A stretch of DNA of 8,246 nt, from positions 1-8,246 of the forward strand of contig JAUQXD010001245.1 in assembly GCA_030834835.1 (NCBI GenBank), given 5' to 3'. Made by a program: the position numbers and the translations under genes. Position 1 is the stretch's first letter, and each line of letters begins with the position of its first letter. The notes under the pieces were generated by a model, which saw nothing but the letters and a program-made list of their open reading frames with translations, was not told where the DNA came from and did no database searches. This stretch comes from Thermoflexales bacterium (GTDB taxonomy: Bacteria; Chloroflexota; Anaerolineae; Fen-1058). Shown in pieces: positions 6,799 to 8,246 of the stretch.

Positions 6799-7845
6799 AT
6801 GCTCGATACTCCGCATCGCCGCTTTAACCAACTCACGCGCGAATGGGTGCTCGTCTCGCCGCATCGCGCCAGACGCCCGTGGTTGGGCCAGGTCGAGAAG
6901 ACCCCACCTGAAAATCTGCCACATTACGATCCGACGTGTTACCTGTGTCCTGGCAACTCGCGCGTCGGCGGCACGATTCAAAACCCCAAGTACGAATCGA
7001 CGTTCGTGTTTGACAATGACTTTGCTGCGCTACTGCCTGATACTGATCACGCATCACTCGTCACTGATCACTCGTCACTTTTCATCGCCGAACCCGAACC
7101 CGGCACCTGCCGCGTGGTGTGTTTCTCGCCGCGCCACGATTTATCGCTGCCCGAACTGTCGCAGACAGAAGTGGAGAGCGTCATTCGCACGTGGACCGAT
7201 CAAACGCGCGAACTAGGCGCGCTGGACTTCGTCAACTACGTGCAAGTCTTCGAGAACAAAGGCGCAGTGATGGGCTGTTCCAACCCGCATCCGCACAGCC
7301 AGGTGTGGGCGGTGCATCATCTGCCCAACGAACCGACGAAAGAACTCAACGCGCAGCAGCACTACTGGCAGAACCATCAGTCGTGCCTGATGTGTGATTA
7401 TCTGGGCGAAGAATTTCACGCGCAAGAGCGCATCGTCGCCGAGAACGAAAACTTCCTCGCGCTGGTGCCGTTCTGGGCAGTATGGCCGTTTGAGATTTTG
7501 CTGATGTCCAAACGGCATTGCGGTGCACTGACTGATCTCGATCAACTTGAAGTCGCCTCGCTGGCGGACATCATGCGCCGTATCACAGCGAAGTACGATA
7601 ATCTGTTTGAAATCTCATTCCCCTACTCGATGGGTTTTCATCAGCGCCCGACGGACGGTCACACGCATGATGAGTGGCACTTCCATGCGCACTTTTATCC
7701 GCCGCTGCTGCGCTCCGCCACAGTGAAGAAGTTTATGGTGGGCTATGAAATGCTGGCCGAAGCCCAGCGCGACCTCACCGCTGAACAGGCGGCTGATCGG
7801 TTGCGCAACCTGAGCGATGTTCATTATCGATCACGAAAGGACTAA
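6799..7845 (+). CDS. galT: Galactose-1-phosphate uridylyltransferase
   Basis: GalT exchanges galactose-1-phosphate with UDP-glucose to give UDP-galactose and glucose-1-phosphate, the second Leloir step, in the cytoplasm. The 348-residue length equals E. coli GalT. The active-site motif [12 protein letters not shown] is at 159-170, with H166 as the uridylylated histidine. Zinc ligands are C47, C50 (CYLC), H113 and H164. The second metal site is complete (E182, H281, H296, H298), at the same residue numbers as in E. coli as I recall them. The C-terminus carries the strongly conserved [26 protein letters not shown] stretch in two adjoining parts (296-309, 310-321). Residues 82-94 come from a heptamer array placed in the loop after NDFAALL, which also varies in E. 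coli. A strong ribosome site fixes the start. The gene ends 3 bp before galK, so the two are almost certainly co-transcribed. Confidence 0.97.
   Translation: MLDTPHRRFNQLTREWVLVSPHRARRPWLGQVEKTPPENLPHYDPTCYLCPGNSRVGGTIQNPKYESTFVFDNDFAALLPDTDHASLVTDHSSLFIAEPEPGTCRVVCFSPRHDLSLPELSQTEVESVIRTWTDQTRELGALDFVNYVQVFENKGAVMGCSNPHPHSQVWAVHHLPNEPTKELNAQQHYWQNHQSCLMCDYLGEEFHAQERIVAENENFLALVPFWAVWPFEILLMSKRHCGALTDLDQLEVASLADIMRRITAKYDNLFEISFPYSMGFHQRPTDGHTHDEWHFHAHFYPPLLRSATVKKFMVGYEMLAEAQRDLTAEQAADRLRNLSDVHYRSRKD
7044..7078 (+). repeat. Heptamer tandem array (NNRTCAC) inside galT
   Basis: Five 7-bp units: tgatcac, gcatcac, tcgtcac, tgatcac, tcgtcac, with a looser copy (ctgatac) just before. They encode about residues 82-94 of GalT. 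The two TGA triplets inside the array, 21 bp apart, both fall out of frame. The word gcatcac also occurs in the GH35 array at 3706-3712. Confidence 0.87.
7836..7841 (+). promoter_or_regulatory. Shine-Dalgarno site of galK
   Basis: AAAGGA or its close overlap (GAAAGGA) lies at the end of galT, seven bases before ATG 7849. It favours that start over the internal ATG at 7900. Confidence 0.65.
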
Positions 7846-7848
7846 TCG

Positions 7849-8246
7849 ATGGCGATTCAACTTCACGAAGATACACCAGCGGATAACAACATCACCTCTA
7901 TGCAGCGTCGGATAAGCGCTGAGTTTACGCAGCACTTTGGCGAAGCGCCGACCACGATCGTGCGTGCGCCGGGCCGCGTCAACCTGATCGGCGAACACAC
8001 CGATTACAACGACGGCTTCGTCTTGCCGATGGCGCTCGATCGCGCAATGTGGATCGCGCTGCGCCCCCGCCCCGATCGGACCGTGCCTGCCTATTCGCTC
8101 GATATGCACGAATCGGTTATATTCGATCTCGATCAGTTCGAGAAACAATCGGGTTGGGGTGAATATCTCAAGGGGGTGGCCTGGGCGCTGCAAGATGCCG
8201 GTTTCGCACTGCGCGGTTGGGAGGGCGTCGTCGCGGGCGATGTGCC
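7849..8246 (+). CDS. galK: Galactokinase, N-terminal part
   Basis: The frame is open from ATG 7849 to the window edge: 132 codons with no stop. The protein phosphorylates galactose at C1 with ATP, the first committed Leloir step, and belongs to the GHMP kinase family. The galactokinase signature GRVNLIGEHTDYNDGFVLP is at residues 42-60. R43, E49, H50 and D52 correspond to the galactose-binding residues of characterised galactokinases. The window ends in VVAGDVP, just before the expected glycine/serine-rich ATP loop, which cannot be checked. The ATG at 7900 (Met18) would give an N-terminus closer in length to E. coli GalK, so the first 17 residues (rich in D, N and T) may be an extension or may not be translated; the ribosome site supports 7849. 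It follows galT by 3 bp, which fits coupled expression. Confidence 0.96.
   Translation, partial: MAIQLHEDTPADNNITSMQRRISAEFTQHFGEAPTTIVRAPGRVNLIGEHTDYNDGFVLPMALDRAMWIALRPRPDRTVPAYSLDMHESVIFDLDQFEKQSGWGEYLKGVAWALQDAGFALRGWEGVVAGDV

Noticed and set aside
1347..7078. The repeat arrays as CRISPR
   Set aside because: Units are 7 bp with no spacers and the arrays lie inside coding genes.

Overview
The window (roughly 60% GC by eye) is a gene-dense, single-strand stretch of a bacterial chromosome. All six genes read left to right: the end of a HAD-family phosphatase, an FGGY-family sugar/polyol kinase, a large GH35 beta-galactosidase, a GH31 alpha-glycosidase, galactose-1-phosphate uridylyltransferase (galT) and the start of galactokinase (galK). 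The heptamer-word arrays and peptides such as NQQSAI and HYASRIT remind me of Chloroflexota (Anaerolineae-like) genomes. That placement is from memory and is only moderately supported. Cyanobacteria also carry heptamer arrays and CGATCG-rich motifs.

Layout. 1-357 is the C-terminal part of a NagD/HAD-IIA phosphatase. 358-452 is a 95-bp gap made mostly of an 8-bp-periodic inverted repeat. 453-1997 is the FGGY kinase. After 37 bp comes the GH35 gene (2035-4887). It overlaps the GH31 gene (4884-6764) by four bases (ATGA). After 34 bp comes galT (6799-7845) and, 3 bp later, galK (7849 to the window edge). From 2035 on, the spacing is that of one operon.

How the genes fit together. GH35 would remove terminal beta-galactose and the GH31 enzyme probably alpha-galactose from small oligosaccharides. 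Neither has a signal peptide, so they should act in the cytoplasm. GalK would then make galactose-1-phosphate and GalT would exchange it with UDP-glucose (Leloir pathway). No galE or transporter lies in the window. The FGGY kinase and HAD phosphatase may belong to a neighbouring sugar or polyol function; their substrates cannot be read from the sequence.

The most unusual feature is a set of short, imperfect tandem arrays of 7-bp words. They are embedded in frame inside three of the genes (FGGY kinase, GH35, GalT), at a terminus or in likely loops, always in an orientation that leaves the reading frame open. The words differ between arrays but look related. Other points worth a second look are a GH31 enzyme of the MYORG (KIAA1161) type inside a galactose operon, an FGGY kinase that keeps three glycerol-contact residues but lacks the glutamate, and about 30 copies of the palindrome CGATCG.
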